This document shows, piece by piece, positions 21,403-34,795 of a stretch of DNA of 64,000 nucleotides (position 1 is the first letter of the stretch; the number at the start of each line of letters is the position of its first letter). The position numbers and the translations under genes are program-made. The DNA is taken from contig NC_135553.1 in assembly GCF_964340395.1 (NCBI RefSeq), positions 11,892,501-11,956,500 of the forward strand, read 5' to 3'. This DNA comes from Glandiceps talaboti. Lineage: Eukaryota; Hemichordata; Enteropneusta; Spengelidae. The notes below the pieces were generated by a model. The model saw only the letters and a list, made by a program, of their open reading frames with translations, was not told the DNA's origin and searched no databases.

Positions 21403-23309
21403 TATAGAATAGACTAGTAGTAGTACTGGGAGAGACACTGTTGCAAACAGAAATCTACATACATAGTAAGTCAGTTTGATATCCTAAATGCTTCGTTAAA
21501 AAAGAAGTTTATTCTCTGGTGGCAAGTTCTGTTCATCCAACTTCTCTTTTTTACTTTTATTGTGTGATACCTTATATTTACATAACTCTCATTGTTGTGT
21601 ATGTAATGTATTTTTAATATTTCAAAATATGTAAACCCCATTGATGGATGCATTTATACATATATGTTCCATAGATAAATGAATTACACAGCTAAATCTA
21701 CTGACTAAGTTACCACGCAGGCACAATGTGGTTTAGATAAATTTGCTTTCATTTATATGAACTGTATGAAGAGCGATTTGGAAAGACTATCAAAGTCGCA
21801 AAGTTAGAGCATCTATCACTACATACATGTACATACCTATCCAATCAGGCATACAATTTACAAGCTACAAGTCTTTGGTGGTTGAATTTCAAGTTTTGAT
21901 TAGGTTAACACAGCTATAACAGGGTGTCTCGCACTGTAGGTAACAATATAGACTTCTTACAAACATACTATTATAATGTATAGTATTGGATATTATAGTC
22001 ACTGACTAGCTGTCAACACGTAACAATAGCCATGCGACATATAAACACACCATGATATTATTAGGATATAAACTATACATCTAGCAAGTCATGTCTGCCA
22101 TTGAAATAAATGGATTCGCAAGTGAGGGATCAAACACAACCTATACATTGAACATGTACTACAGTATGCGGACTGTATTGAATTACATTGAAGACAGTAC
22201 ATGTATGTTTAAGAGTTATCGGTTCTTGGAAGACAAATCATTTTGTTTTGGTGAAAAAGTCATTTTGTTGCATTCTCCAACACTGCTTGTACGGACTGAC
22301 TATTATTTAGTAGAGTCTTGTTCACAATTAATTGAAAAACACCTTAAAGGCTCCGAAAATTTATAATTTGAAAATGCAGAATGGAATGAAAGTCAGGTCC
22401 CAAGCCACAACTTCCATGTACACCATGACTCGGGGAAATGAAAAAGATGAAGTAACACATGCCTGACGGAGTGATCATCATGTTTTGTCCGTTATTTCTC
22501 AGGAGACATCTATAGCACTAATCCTTCGTGTCAGTGGAAATGATATGAAGGAATCAATTTTCCAATCTATCTACCATGGATGAGTGGACTCACAAAAGCA
22601 AGATATTTTGCCAAGACTTAAAAAATGTGATGAAAGAGGCAATTTCATTTAGTCAAATTAATACAAGTATTCTCTCTAAAGATTGTAGGATGGCTACCTC
22701 TTGGATTTGTTTAATCTTATAATATTTGGGTACAATTTTATGTTACCTTATTTCATATATTCTATATATAATTTTTATTATTGATTGCAGTTAGAAGTCA
22801 TTTTTTTAGTATGAAGTGTACACTTCATTTTATGTCACTATTTATGTAGGTTTGACACACAGTAGACTCAGACTAAAAGATTCCTAGTTGCTTGTGCTCC
22901 TATAACCATAGGCTAAACACCGTTGTAATAAGAGTATACACAACAGATGACTCCTTCAGTTTAGGCACAAGAGGGATCTTGACATGTACACTGAACATCT
23001 TCATGCCTTTGCAGTTAGAAAGGGTTCATAGAGAAAGTCAGGAATGTTTTTAGGCCGCTCTATAAGAGGGACAAAATTAACCATACTGAGGTGCAGTAAA
23101 CTATTATTAACCTCTCAATTTCAAGCTTCCTGTCTAACCCCCACTCTAATGCTTGCCCCTTATCCCTCCCATCACCCTCAATTTTTTCTTGGTATTCAGA
23201 ATATTTGACAAGTAATATCAGAACACATACCCTGAAAATAAATTATCTTTACAACTAAGTAACCATCACAAAGACATGTTTTAAGAAACTGCAAAAGTGT
23301 TGAAATCTG
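21403..23309. other. AT-rich DNA, no gene recognised
   Basis: An open frame at 22091-22366 plus (91 codons) has no recognisable motif and no clear splice context. Nothing else is supported. Confidence 0.45.
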
Positions 23310-23513
23310 TTAATATCAATAATATTATAATGTTGGTTTTATATAGCACTTTCCCACATTGTGCTCAAAGCACTTCACAATCATTACCCTTGGCACAGAC
23401 CCATAGTGCCACAATGGCCCTTTATACTTCCTCAACTCCTTGGGGAGCATACAGTCCGTAGCAGCCTCTCATGTGAATCGGATTGAAGCATACAAGTTCA
23501 TTGCAGCTTCACA
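23310..23513 (-). mobile_element. tRNA-derived SINE, copy B, 5'-truncated
   Basis: Minus-strand copy. Its 3' tail (short AAT/ATT-like tract) is near 23315-23330, followed by TATATAGCACTTTCCCAC, CTCAAAGCACTTCACAATC, GACCCATAGTGCCACAATGG, TTGGGGAGCATACAGTCC and AAGTTCATTGCAGC. It lines up with the 3' two-thirds of copy A across the transposon insertion point and so serves as the uninterrupted reference. The tRNA-like head is missing. Confidence 0.88.
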
Positions 23514-25025
23514 TTGCCACTAGTATTAGTAAATTGTGAGTGTATCTACAAATTACAGTATATACTTATCTATGAGGAACAGTTCCATAAGTAACATCCC
23601 CTGGGAATGTACACCATTATCTTGGTTCTCATTTGATAGACTTTGTCATTTGTTTTCTTGTCCCTAGCAGCTACTTGCATTACATGTACAGCATGTACAC
23701 ATGATAATGGCATGCATTGTGTGGGATGTGTATACTGTATCATGTAATATCACGACATAAGGCATATACTACAACTTCAGTGTTCAATATTTTCTCACAA
23801 ACACACAGCATGAGACTAATTTAAAATTTCACATCAAGATACAATCAGGCGAATTAACACAGACGCTGAATAAAATGGCTTTTCCAAATCACATTTGTAA
23901 GACAACTATTGAACTGGTGGGTCATATTTGAGGGCAATATGAATTTGATTCTTTATGTCCCAAAGGACATACCATACCCAGCTTGACATCAGGATTATTC
24001 TATGTTCTCTGAGACTGTATCAGTGCACAAAAGAGATGGTTCAATTTGCAACCTAAACATGTTTACATCAACTGAACACATCGCCATAAAACCACTAGCT
24101 TTTTAGTAGAAAAATTTTAGTATTATACCGTACACTTGCTTGCAAGAATGACTGAAAAATTATGAAAATTAATTTTTTTTTCAGACACTGAGAATGGCAA
24201 GTCACTAGTTTCTCAGTTTTACATTGTGGATCCCCTGCAAAATTTATACATGTACAAGGTATATGGAAATCTAAGCAAGTCATCTCCCCCCCCCCCCTCT
24301 CCACACCCACATCCACCCCCTCCCCACACCTTCCCCCACCCCACCACACACTTTCTCTGTGACTGGGCTTTCTAAATCCTAGCAAAAATACTCAATCTGA
24401 AATAAATTTTCATAGCAAATCTTTTGGATGTAAATGTTAGTTGTTGTGATCAGGATCAGGACATGACCACCTAGCTATCTGAGGATTTACATGAATGAAA
24501 ACAGTAGGAGAAAATATGGTGAAAGAAACAAACCAGTTCCCTTTTTATCTACATCAGATTGACTAGAGCCGCATTTGTAAAAGCTCTACATGATAATCTG
24601 AAATTATATAGAGAGTTTCTATACCTTTTTCTACATGTACCTAGGGTTGCTGTTTACTGCATAGCCATACATTTGAGTATGCTATATTATGACTTCTTAT
24701 AAATGACTCCCTAGGTATGCATTACTTAAACTCAATATTATACAGCTCACTGCTTTAAAATCAGTGTTTCATTCCTTGTGTACAATGGATAAAATTAAAA
24801 TGTATAAATTCCAACAATTCTTGCTGAATAACATAAAATATATAGTTACAATTTCTACTGTATCAAAACATTTTGGGATGCAAATCCTTTTTTGGACTTG
24901 GTGAGTAAAAATTTTCATTTTTAACAACAAGTCCATGGACATGTATTCTCACGAAATGGGGATCAATTTTTAATCACCTTTAAAAAAAAGTTTGGATATC
25001 ATTGTCAAAGGTAATATTTAACATG
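23514..25025. other. AT-rich DNA with a C-rich tract
   Basis: A polypyrimidine, C-rich tract lies at about 24282-24352 (CCCCCCCCCCCTCTCCACACC and similar). The rest is AT-rich with no recognised gene. Some minus-strand open frames only translate the G-rich complement of this tract. Confidence 0.6.
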
Positions 25026-25445
25026 CAACTTCATATATCTAAAACAAAGAAACATCTTCGTCACAGACAAACTGGCTTTTTTAAACAACATAGCATGCCA
25101 GGATAAGAATCTCAATGACTGGACATGAGTTGTAAGTGACCAAATGTCGGTTTTAATGATATTGGATTTCAGTTTTGAACCTGGCCATTATATAATATAT
25201 GTAGGAGTCTTTCAGTACCCAATGAGATACATTTTTCATGTAATTTACACATTAAAGTAATCTCTCCGTTGCAGACAAACTGCTTTTTTTTTTTACGAAC
25301 AACAAAGCATGCCAAATAAATGACTGGACATGACCGAATGAATCAGTTTTAATGATACTGAATTTCCATAGTTGGTCATTACAATATTTATGAGTCTCAC
25401 AGTACCCAACGAGAGAGATGTCATTACAAGTTGTAAATTTCCCAG
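25026..25445. repeat. About 210-bp tandem duplication (2 diverged copies)
   Basis: CAGACAAACTGGCTTTTTTA with CATAGCATGCCAGG, ACTGGACATGA, GTTTTAATGATATTG and CAGTACCCAATGAG (about 25060-25230) is repeated as CAGACAAACTGCTTTTTTTT with AAAGCATGCCAAAT, ACTGGACATGA, GTTTTAATGATACTG and CAGTACCCAACGAG (about 25273-25415). The second copy carries small deletions. Confidence 0.75.
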
Positions 25446-25649
25446 CCACTCTAACTTGTTATGATTTCAACTCACATGGATGAGGCTAGGTCAAGAATAC
25501 GGTACAGGGAAATGAATAGAACTAATATATAGCTACAAGGCAGGATGTAAATCAAGGCTCTACTAGTGGCAATATATTAACAGCGTCTACATGCTAATAC
25601 ATCTAAATGAAAAAAAAGCCTTCAGTTGATGTGAAATGCAAACCAAATG

Positions 25650-25990
25650 CTATGCAATATCCTGTATGTGAAGTCATACCTATTTGTTATTTTCTCAAAT
25701 CCACTCCTCATATTTTCTATTATTTGCTAGTCTGCTGTGCGTTTTAACAGAGACATTACTATGACTGTATATCCCTGCTGTACGTGAACTCATATTTAAA
25801 AGTAATTGTTATTTTTCCAAAGCCGCTCCTATTATTTGCTTGTCTGTCATGCGTTTTAACGGAGATATTACTATGTATATCCCTGTTGTATGTGAACTCG
25901 TACCTGTTTCATCATTCTCCCAAACCTCCTCATATTTGCATGTCTGTCGTGCGTTTTAACAGAAACACTAACATGTACATTCTGCTTAAT
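25650..25990. repeat. About 110- to 120-bp tandem repeat (3 copies)
   Basis: Each unit contains CTGTTGTATGTGAACTCGTA or a close relative, a CAAA-C-C-CCTCAT-like segment, TTGCTTGTCTGTCATGCGTT, TTAACAGAGACATTACTATG. Unit ends (GCGTTTTAAC) fall near 25740, 25851 and 25950. Confidence 0.8.
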
Positions 25991-25999
25991 ATAAAAGCA

Positions 26000-28900
26000 T
26001 CTCAGAATTCTGTGATTCATTAACAAAGATACATGTATGATGTTAATTATTGTGAGGGTGGCTTTGGTTGAATTGAAATTTCATTTCGGGACCTCATCAA
26101 GCTAGATGTGACAAGAGATTCAAAGCCTCGGATAGCCTTTAGACTACCAATATTGAAAATATTTATTCCAACATTTTTGCTTAGTAATAGTATGCCATCA
26201 GCCTGTTAGATAATTTCATTATTGAGTATACATCACAACAGTAATTCAAGTACAACCTGACAGTGTCTGTTCTTCTGAAGTATTGGATTCCAATATGCAA
26301 ACACATGGCTATAAAACAAAACCACAGTTTAATACAGCATACCAACCAGCGCATAATGGCATACACACTGGACCTACTCCCTGATATCAGCAGTGAAAAA
26401 AAACAGTCCTTCTACATCAACGAACGAAGTTCACTTGTTGAGCTTGTGTGACAATGTGCGATCGTCACTATATTGTAGATCATCCCTAAAGCTAATGCTT
26501 ATAAATCTGACATCACATCTCACTTTGTAAGTCATCCAACATGAAGTTGAAAAGTTATTTTCTTGTCTTGCCATGTAAATATATAGAAAGAGAAAAATAT
26601 ACCAAAATATATGAAACAAATAAATGAAAAGGTTTATTTCACCACGAATACTACAATCTAAAAATGCATAAACTGATAAAGTATAGTGAATTCTAGCAAT
26701 TCAAAAAAGTGTCATTACCTTAACCTTAGAAACAACTATACAAATGACTGGAGTTGACATTGTATATCTGAAAACAGTACAATAATATTCCAAAGAATAA
26801 ACTGCATTCTTGTTGACAACATCAACAAACAGAGCAGCAAGGCCACAATGTTGGCATTGAATGCTGGCAAAATATAATGATTTTACCAGCCTTAGTATAT
26901 CAGGTTTGCAAATTGGCAGTCAGCCCATAAACTATTGTCTGGCTGGATTCCATGGCACACACACATTTATAAGTATATTTCACATATTTTCATGACTAAC
27001 ATTTATACATGGCAACTTCACAATTGATAAAACATCTATTTCAACTTTGTACAACTAGATCTGTGTCCTAAGTTTTGAGAAATACGGTGGATTAAAATCA
27101 GAGTCTGATTGAAATCTGCCAAAGAAGTAGGCTTGTTTTGTTTATGTACCAGATTTCAAATCCACTGTGCTTGCTGTTTGAAATCTCTCTTGTATACCTG
27201 TCACATCCACCTTCTCCAAGCTGTTACAAGAACGTCAGCCTTATTTCAATGTCACATCCATCCATCGTTACCTTTCACCTTTACTTTGCGGTCATTTACA
27301 TCTGTATCTAGCTAGCGATCTCATTATTCATAATACCACAGGGCTAAATGTCAACAGCAGTGTCATAATACAGTCCGGCTATAAAATTGTAACTTGGGAA
27401 ATATAATTTCATCAAATCATTAAAACGCTGACATTTCTACCTTATTTTACCGAATCCCCTAGCTAATTACTCACCAGTAGTACGACTGAAAACACATCAT
27501 ACTAAAATAAACCTAAATACATCTACTTATCTTCATTTCATATATTAATTTTTCATCGATAGAAAGAAACCGTTACAATATATCACTTGTTTTGTATTTC
27601 AATAGACTGATTCTAGAAGAGATTCATAGAAAGTTTTAAAAGTAATGACATATTTTCCAGGAGATTTTAGTAGCAAATGAAAACGGCATAATAATGAAAT
27701 AAATCCCAAGTGAATTTACAGTAAATGTACAGCTCATAAAAATATCCCCCGACTGTCTTGTACATACATGTATATAATCCCATATACATGTATGACTAAA
27801 ATAGTAAAATTCACAGTTTTTTAAGTGACAGCTACACATGATAAGGGGTGGCCTAGATTAATTAAGAGGACACATGTCTATGGTGTTTGTACACACAACT
27901 CAAATTACAACATATAATCTAAGGAGTCCGTGTGGCATACTTTGTAAGTGATTTAGGTGTTCACATGTACATACATTTGGACTAATATATGTGAAGTCTT
28001 TTTTTTTTATCCAAAAGGTTGATTTATAACCTTGTGATATGAGAATGGAAAAAAAAGCTTTACATTTTTTAATTCATATCATTCATTTGAAATATCATCA
28101 CCTGTGCTTCATCATATACCCTACTAACTATTAAACTTATACATAAAATATACGGAATCTTATTGTGGCTGAAATTATATTATAATTATTCCGCCATTTC
28201 CCACATTGTTTGTTGGTCTGCATTATTAAATTCTAAATCTAGATTCTACATGTAGTTACGGTATGTATTTTGTTACAACAAATTGCCGTTTCTCATAAGT
28301 ACTTGCTGTGTATGGTTAAAGTGATATCTGAAACACATGAATATATTTTCACATATTACATCTACCTTAAGTAATAAATAAAATTTAATGTATATATTGT
28401 GATATTTATCAGGTTGACCTAATGGTGCTCTGTTAACAGAATGAAAGCAGGATGGAGTTTTTGGAAACCTTGAATTCTGTCAAGACCATTCCTGTTCTCA
28501 TTTGTGTTCATATGTACATACATATCAAAATAAGCCATAATGGGTTTACAATGATATATGGATACAGATTATAATTTGACATATAGATATACAGATACAC
28601 CATTTCACCATTTCTGTCTGTCAAATTTTTTTTTTCTTTATGTCAATAATCCCATTTTGTAAGGTATTTGTAATTAAAGCCTTAATATCACCAACATCAA
28701 TAACTATAGGGTGAAATCCAAAACAGAATTCTGATCACAACACACCTAAAATGCCAACTTCAACAACATCTCCACCTATATTCTGTTTGTACTGCTGTAA
28801 TGACATGGACTTCACTGCTTGGGGGCTGAGGAAAGCTTTATGTCAGTGATAAATGATTCTGTGGAATTCTCAACTGCCAAGCGGCTGCAGATGAGGAACC

Positions 28901-30040
28901 CATTCTGTTGACATAGCCTTTCCTTCTACATAGCAGTCTGTGCGATAGAATATCAGCAGGCAAAGGCTTGACAAGACTGATTACCTCCTAGGGGCCCAAC
29001 CATACATCCGATACAACATTACAATCTACGAAAAAATATACTGAATCATTTCACAGTAAAAGAGGGACTATTTCATCATCATGTATGATAAATTTAGACA
29101 CTGTTAGTAAATTGTACAATAACTGTATAACATTGATGTATTTGTGCCATCAAAATGACTACAACAACATGAGTCATCCATTGCTAATGTGTGTACGGTA
29201 TATGAATACACAGTACAAGGATGTACCATCAATGTCAGATTAGCATACACATACAAGCACGGACTTACCCATCATTTCATGGATATACATTAACATTAAA
29301 ATGTGCACATTTTTTTCAGTACAAAACCGACTATCACATCTGGGTGTACACAGACAAAACAAATCTGGAAGTCATTGAATATACTATAGTGAAGTACAAG
29401 GCCACATCAACATGATATTGTGTGCCTCTCCTCACTAGAAATGTGCAAAATTATAAAATACATAATTAGCGATGTCGTTCATCGTTTTCACTTTAGAATG
29501 CTAGAATTGAACCCTAAATGTCCTACCATTAACATGGTCCAGCTTGTTAACATATTTATACAGCTCCACAGGGCCACAAGTCACTTCCCATTTGGATCAT
29601 ACATAGTCGTCTTCAGTTTTCAAATGTATTTGTCTGGTCAAAGGTTGCAGACAGTTCAGAGGTCATATCTGACATACCATGGTTCCAGTGAGATTGTACA
29701 TAGAACTGGCTACTGAACTCTGGTTTTAAATCATCTGCAGTCTTCATTATGGAATAATTTCAATGTTTTAACAGAAAAACCAAACATTTACAAATGTAGT
29801 AATTTCAGGGCCATATATTACTCAGAGTTCTGCATATACATAGCCCTTACAATGTACTGGTAAAATAATTTCTACAATACTTGCAGAATACTGGTTCATA
29901 TTTCTTTCGAATTCTAGACAAAAGCCTACATGCTGAAGCAATGAGAATTAAAGTAGAGATTGACATGAATTACTTGTACAAGGAAGCTGAAGGACAATTG
30001 ATAACTCATGACGACTGCACATGTATCGTTAGTGATGTGA
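26000..30040. other. 4 kb of AT-rich DNA, no gene recognised
   Basis: No exon, RNA gene or strong repeat found. Short open frames on both strands (for example 29420-29716 plus) have no motif and no credible splice boundaries. TACATGTA-type words and TA-rich stretches are common. Confidence 0.45.
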
Positions 30041-30430
30041 TACCCCCCCCCCCTCCCAGTATTCTCCCCACCACAGAGAAACCATGAATGCCATCTTTGC
30101 CAACCAGGCCACCATGCTTAACAGTTTCTACCATGCTTCAAAAGTGTTCTACCATCCTTGAGCTTTAGTAATCTTTGAACGACAATATCATAATAATACT
30201 TTACATGAAGAGATATGACAGATCCCAATGACCATGTGTGTATACATGTGTGAAATAGTATAAATTTATCAGAGTATGATTCAATGTTGAAGACATGCAT
30301 GGGCATTATGCAAATCATAATGTAAATTATTGTTGATATGTAAAGTATATGCAAATTAGCTGCCATCCTTGCAATCTATCCTGGGGAAAACACAGAAGTC
30401 ATGTATTCTTCATGGGGGGGGGGGGGGGTC
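30041..30430. repeat. Homopolymeric C and G tracts
   Basis: A C-run at 30043-30057 (CCCCCCCCCCCTCCC) and a 15-base G-run at 30414-30428. Such opposite-strand runs can cause assembly slippage. The frames that cross them are not credible genes. Confidence 0.9.
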
Positions 30431-30864
30431 TTTCTACAGGGTGCAGTGTTCAAAGATAACAGTTTGTTGTAAACTTTGCAACAATCAAAGTCATCATGTC
30501 CGCCCACCTTGTATTTCTTACACTGTTGCTCACAAAGAACGCCTAAGGACTCACATGTATGTAACAGTTGAATTTATTAAACTGAAAATGAAAGTGCACA
30601 CACATCTGAACAACTGTCATATGTGCACTTGCCTGCAGACAAAAATTCATGTACTCATTACTGTCAACATATTTATTTTGGTGCACGAAAAATTTGGCAG
30701 AATGGCAATTTAGGATATGTCAGATGCACTTTGATTTGGTAGATAGTGAGAGTAAACACTACTTGTAAATAACTTATTTGATCAACCCACTGTATTTAGT
30801 GCAACTGTTGGTGACACCTTACAACACAACAGCAGAATATAGAAATCTGACAACCCATAAAGTA

Positions 30865-31090
30865 CAGGGGTGAACAAATCATTTGTGAACTGGTGGTCCC
30901 CGGTGGTCCAAGGTCCCACTAACGTGAAACATTACATCTTACCTATGAATCTGTATATTCAGATGACTTTTTAACACAGTTATTAACAGTAAGGTACTGG
31001 TCCGACGGACCAGACAAGGTAAAATTTGTGTGGTCTGCCCCAAAAAATCGCTGGTCCCGGACCCAGGACCAGTGGATTTGTTCACCCTTG
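30865..31090. mobile_element. 226-bp non-autonomous hAT-like element
   Basis: Terminal inverted repeats of 16 bp: CAGGGGTGAACAAATC at the left and CAAGGGTGAACAAATC reading inward from the right (one mismatch). AAGTA at 30860-30864 and again at 31091-31095 is a 5-bp target duplication. Inside are CTGGTGGTCC and GGACCAG words in inverted arrangement. The CAGGG-type end and 5-bp duplication match the style of the 1.08-kb element at 17.9 kb. Assignment to hAT is an inference. There is no coding capacity. Confidence 0.85.
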
Positions 31091-31095
31091 AAGTA

Positions 31096-32120
31096 TGTTT
31101 GTGGGACTAATTTCCATGCACACAGCTTTTGCATATAATTCAGCTCAAATAATTTGAGTGCAGAAAAAAGATAGGATCAGTTTTATAAATGGAGAGTAGC
31201 ACACAATGAAGAATGTTTTCAAACTCTTGGATTTCTAAATATTGCCATAAACAATATCATGATAGATAAAACCCAAATCTGTGCTAACATTGAGCCATAT
31301 TCCATAACAAAACAGAATGCCACAGGGAAGTTTAAATTGTTGAAAACAAAACAGCTTCAGCACACAGCAGCTGTTGTGACAAAAAGAAAAGAATAGATAA
31401 GAGATCCTTTTCACCAGTTACATACATTTGTATGTTTGAAAATACTAGACGACCTTGTATCTTTGCGAACATCTCTCATTCATTACACTGTCTCTCTTTA
31501 TATATGCATACTGCATTAAACTGTGTTCGCTGTTGACTACATCTAGACAACTGCAAGCCAACCCTTCATGTTCACAACTATGACCTATGACCTTTCTGAA
31601 AAATATGTCACACAGTATTTTGGGTATGACTGGAAGATGTCAACATTGTGTTTGTTTCAATGAAAATTATCTACAAATATAGTGACAGTGACAAAACAGC
31701 TGTCAGAACACTTTTATAAATAGATGATAAAGGAGTTACCTTATTCCAAGCCATCATGACGAGTATTTACATTGACTTACAAAAATAGAGCAAGCAGTAA
31801 AGATTACATTTAACGACAAGGAAAATCATCTACAAAAGCTGCAGCAATGACAAAACTAAAGTCATAAAATTTTACAGAGGATATTGTATTCATTGTATAA
31901 TAGATTTGAGTGATATCATTCTCTAATATCATGATCATTTTTTTATTTACAAATGTAAGGATGGTAAGGAAATACTATCTACTAAAGTTTTCTTCACATC
32001 TTGTAAGAGTTTCTCTCACAGAGTTCTAGTTTTATGAAAGACATTTTAACTGGACTTCCCAAATATCAACAATGACATACATGTACTGAGAGGGCAAGGA
32101 TCTAGAACTTGGTGATTTGG
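31096..32120. other. AT-rich DNA, no gene recognised
   Basis: No exon, RNA gene or clear repeat seen. Confidence 0.5.
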
Positions 32121-32525
32121 GATTATGGTGTGGTGGTTATGGTGCGAGGTTGGTGGTGGTGGTTATGGTGTTGATAATGGTGGTGGTATGAAGATGGTGG
32201 TTATGGTATTGATGGTGGTGGTGGTAATGGTGGTGGTTATAGTAGTGTTGGTGGTGTGAGGTTGATGGTGGTGGTGAGATTGGTAGTTATGGTGGTGGTG
32301 GTGGTGTGAGGTTGGTGGTGGTTATGGTGTGAGGGTGGTGGTGGTGGTGGTAGTGTGAGGTTGGTGGTGGTTATGGTGTGAGGGTGGTGGTGGTGGTATG
32401 AGTTTGGTGGTGGTTATGACCGTATGAGATTGATGGTTATGGTGGTAGTGGTATGAGGGTGGTGGTAGTAGTGGATGGGGATGGTGGTGGTGGCGGTGGT
32501 GGTAGTAGTGGATGGGGATGGTGAC
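32121..32525. repeat. GGT-rich degenerate repeat (about 400 bp)
   Basis: Purine-rich plus strand composed of GGTGGTGGTTATGGTG, GTGTGAGGTTGGTGG and GTGGATGGGGATGGTGG variants, mostly GGT triplets with ATG and GAG interruptions. Only low complexity is seen. The strong G skew allows G-rich secondary structure on one strand (inference). Confidence 0.95.
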
Positions 32526-32884
32526 AGGATGGGTTGGATAATAACAACTGCTTCACTTTGATCTACTTATTGGAACCTAATCACAAGTAGTTCTATTCAA
32601 TGTATATGCCCCCTAATTAAACCTTAATCTATGTGTTTTAACATTCACAATACAGTGTGTCTACATGTCTGTATTTGTACACACACCAACAAACCTGTCA
32701 GTACTTGTTATTTGTGATCTGTAGAGCACTATACTAATGACCTGTAAATCACAGTGTTCATTATTTACATCTACATTGTATGTGTGTACATGTAAATGGA
32801 TTCTAGTTGAACAGACTAACAAACATCTGCTCTCAAAGCATTCTGTTTTGCATCAATACATGTATATTTCCAAATCAATTTTGC
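32526..32884. other. AT-rich DNA, no gene recognised
   Basis: No gene or repeat identified. Confidence 0.5.
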
Positions 32885-33075
32885 AGGCTTAGAGGCCCAC
32901 TTTGAATTAGGTTTAAAATCTAGATATGATAACCAGTTGTCTGGCAGAGCTAGAGAAAAAGTTGGTTCAGAACAAAAGCATAATTCTATGTAATCCTTAA
33001 GTTATGGTTCCATTGTATAAGAGAACACTAATATGAGAACCTGGGATTGAAACCCTGGCCTTTAAAATGGAAATC
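32885..33075 (+). repeat. Dispersed repeat family R1, copy 1
   Basis: Segments in order: GGCCCACTTTGAATTAGG, AACCAGTTGTCTGGCAGAGC, GAGAAAAAGTTGGTTCAG, TCTATGTAATCC, TTATGGTTCCA, ACACTAATATGAGAACC, TGGGATTGAAACCCTGGCC. The same order recurs at 47.5 kb and, inverted, at 34.6, 49.3 and 61.5 kb. The family is unidentified and no coding capacity is seen. Confidence 0.8.
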
Positions 33076-34177
33076 ATATATAATTTCAGGATTGGTCTAA
33101 TATTGTGTTGTATTTGTCTTCCTCATAAGTAAGGGCTCAGCCACTCTGCTGCACTTTTTTCTCTACAGGTCAGGAGTAAAATATCTGATATACATCAAAT
33201 TGGATACTTTATGTAAGGCTACACAATGCTCCTACCATATAAGGTCATATTTCTCTCAATTTCATTCAAAAGATGTTTTGATAAATTTCATCTTTGCTAA
33301 AAATTTATAACCAGGGTGTTAGGGTCAGAGTTACATGTAGGTTTGGGATACAAATACAGTTAGACTCCTTAAGATACACTCGAATTGAACAACACAGACA
33401 TCTGCACCTGTTTTTCTTAGTTTGAGGGTTTCATATACAATCCTAGAAAACTTAGTTTTTTTCACCACTAGAGAATATTGCCATTTTACAGTCTTCAGCT
33501 AGTTCTCAAAGACTAATTTTTACTAATTAAGAGACTGGTACATTGTTTTCATGTACAAGGGCATTTTAGTCACTACTTATTTTAGCGTTTTTATTTTGTA
33601 GCGAAAGAAGTGAAAGACAAAGTCTTTAGCCAAATTTTCAGGTTTATAGTACATTTTACTCTTGTCTTGAGTTCTGTTTGATTTATACACAGAATGGAAG
33701 GGGAGTTGTCAAGTCAGTAGACATCAATGTACAATGACTGAGTGATGTCTATGAAATTATATGCAGTTAGAGAAATATAAAATCAAGTTGACTTCGTCGC
33801 TGTTATTTGCTCTTGTCAAACAAAACCCTGACATATAATAGTATCACTGCCACAGCATGTCATTAATAACATACAAAATGACAAAATGATACCACTGTCA
33901 AGATGTGTCATTAATAACACACACAATGAACATTGAAGCTCAGTAGAATGATTGACACTGGGGTTGACACTTGGACACCTCTGTCAGGTGGAAGGAACCT
34001 ATAGGATTAATACATCTTACCAGAGGGTCATATAATAAATAATGGCTTCATTCTTCTTCATTTTCCAGAAATTAAACCTAAATGAGAAAAGATTTAATGA
34101 AAATTCTGTGATGTTTTGTAATTACGTTCATTTCAAGGTTCGTAGGTTATCAGGATGATCATTATCATTGATGACGT
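33076..34177. other. AT-rich DNA with a short local duplication
   Basis: ATGTCATTAATAACATACA (about 33858) and GTGTCATTAATAACACACA (about 33904), each followed by a similar AATGA segment, form a short duplication about 46 bp apart. No gene recognised. Confidence 0.5.
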
Positions 34178-34211
34178 GATGAAGCCAGTAGGGTTACCTG
34201 CTTCATCACCA
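34178..34211. other. 10-bp stem hairpin
   Basis: GTGATGAAGC and GCTTCATCAC form a perfect 10-bp stem around a 14-base loop. Its function is unknown. It is too short to call a gene. Confidence 0.5.
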
Positions 34212-34477
34212 CGGTTACCTGTGAAGTAACTGATAACAGTTAAGACAAAGATAATGAAAGTGTTGTGTTGGAAAACTGGCAATTACATGGTACATGTCAA
34301 CCAATCTGGTTTCCCTGCTGTCATGATAACCCAGGGTCAAATCCATCAACTCTTGTCATCACTTCAAACAGGTCCTCATTCCGTGGACTTATCCCACTCA
34401 TTTATTATAGATGCTACATCAATGTTTTGGGAAATGAGGCTGGAGAAAAAATGAGGTTGCCCGACACAGTCACTGTA

Positions 34478-34540
34478 CAGGGCTTGAAATTAAATGTGGC
34501 TGTCTGTGTCTGTTTCACTATGACAGGTGGTTGAAACAGA
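34478..34540 (+). mobile_element. Solo end of the 17.9-kb hAT-like family
   Basis: CAGGGCTTGAAATT is identical to the first 14 bases read inward from the right end of the 17877-18952 element. GACAGGTGGTTGAAA, 40 bp on, matches that element's left subterminal GGCAGGTGGTTGAAA. No opposite terminal repeat or target duplication was found nearby, so this is probably a truncated copy. Confidence 0.6.
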
Positions 34541-34639
34541 ATGCTTGGTCCCTTAGGATGTATAAGATTCAAAACACAGATGCTGTTACAGAGGCATACC
34601 TAATGCCTTTCTCTAAGCACTGTATTTATACGATATAGA

Positions 34640-34795
34640 TGTGTTTTGAAAGGCCAGGGTTTCAATCCCTGGTTCTCACTCCAGTGTATCGTATCAGTGG
34701 CACCAGGTTCTTCTGGACCACCTTTATCTTTAGCTCTGCCAGACAACTGTTTTTCACAAGTAAATTTTCATCCTAATCCAAACTGGGTCTTTAAA
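34640..34795 (-). repeat. Dispersed repeat family R1, copy 2 (inverted)
   Basis: Relative to copy 1 it is reverse-complemented: GGCCAGGGTTTCAATCCC, TGGTTCTC, GTTCTTCTGGACCACC, TAGCTCTGCCAGACAACTG, AATCCAAACTGGG. Confidence 0.75.

Noticed and set aside
22091-22366. 91-codon plus-strand frame as a small gene
   Set aside because: No motif, no splice context and no repeat or conserved neighbour. Chance frames of this size are common in 64 kb.
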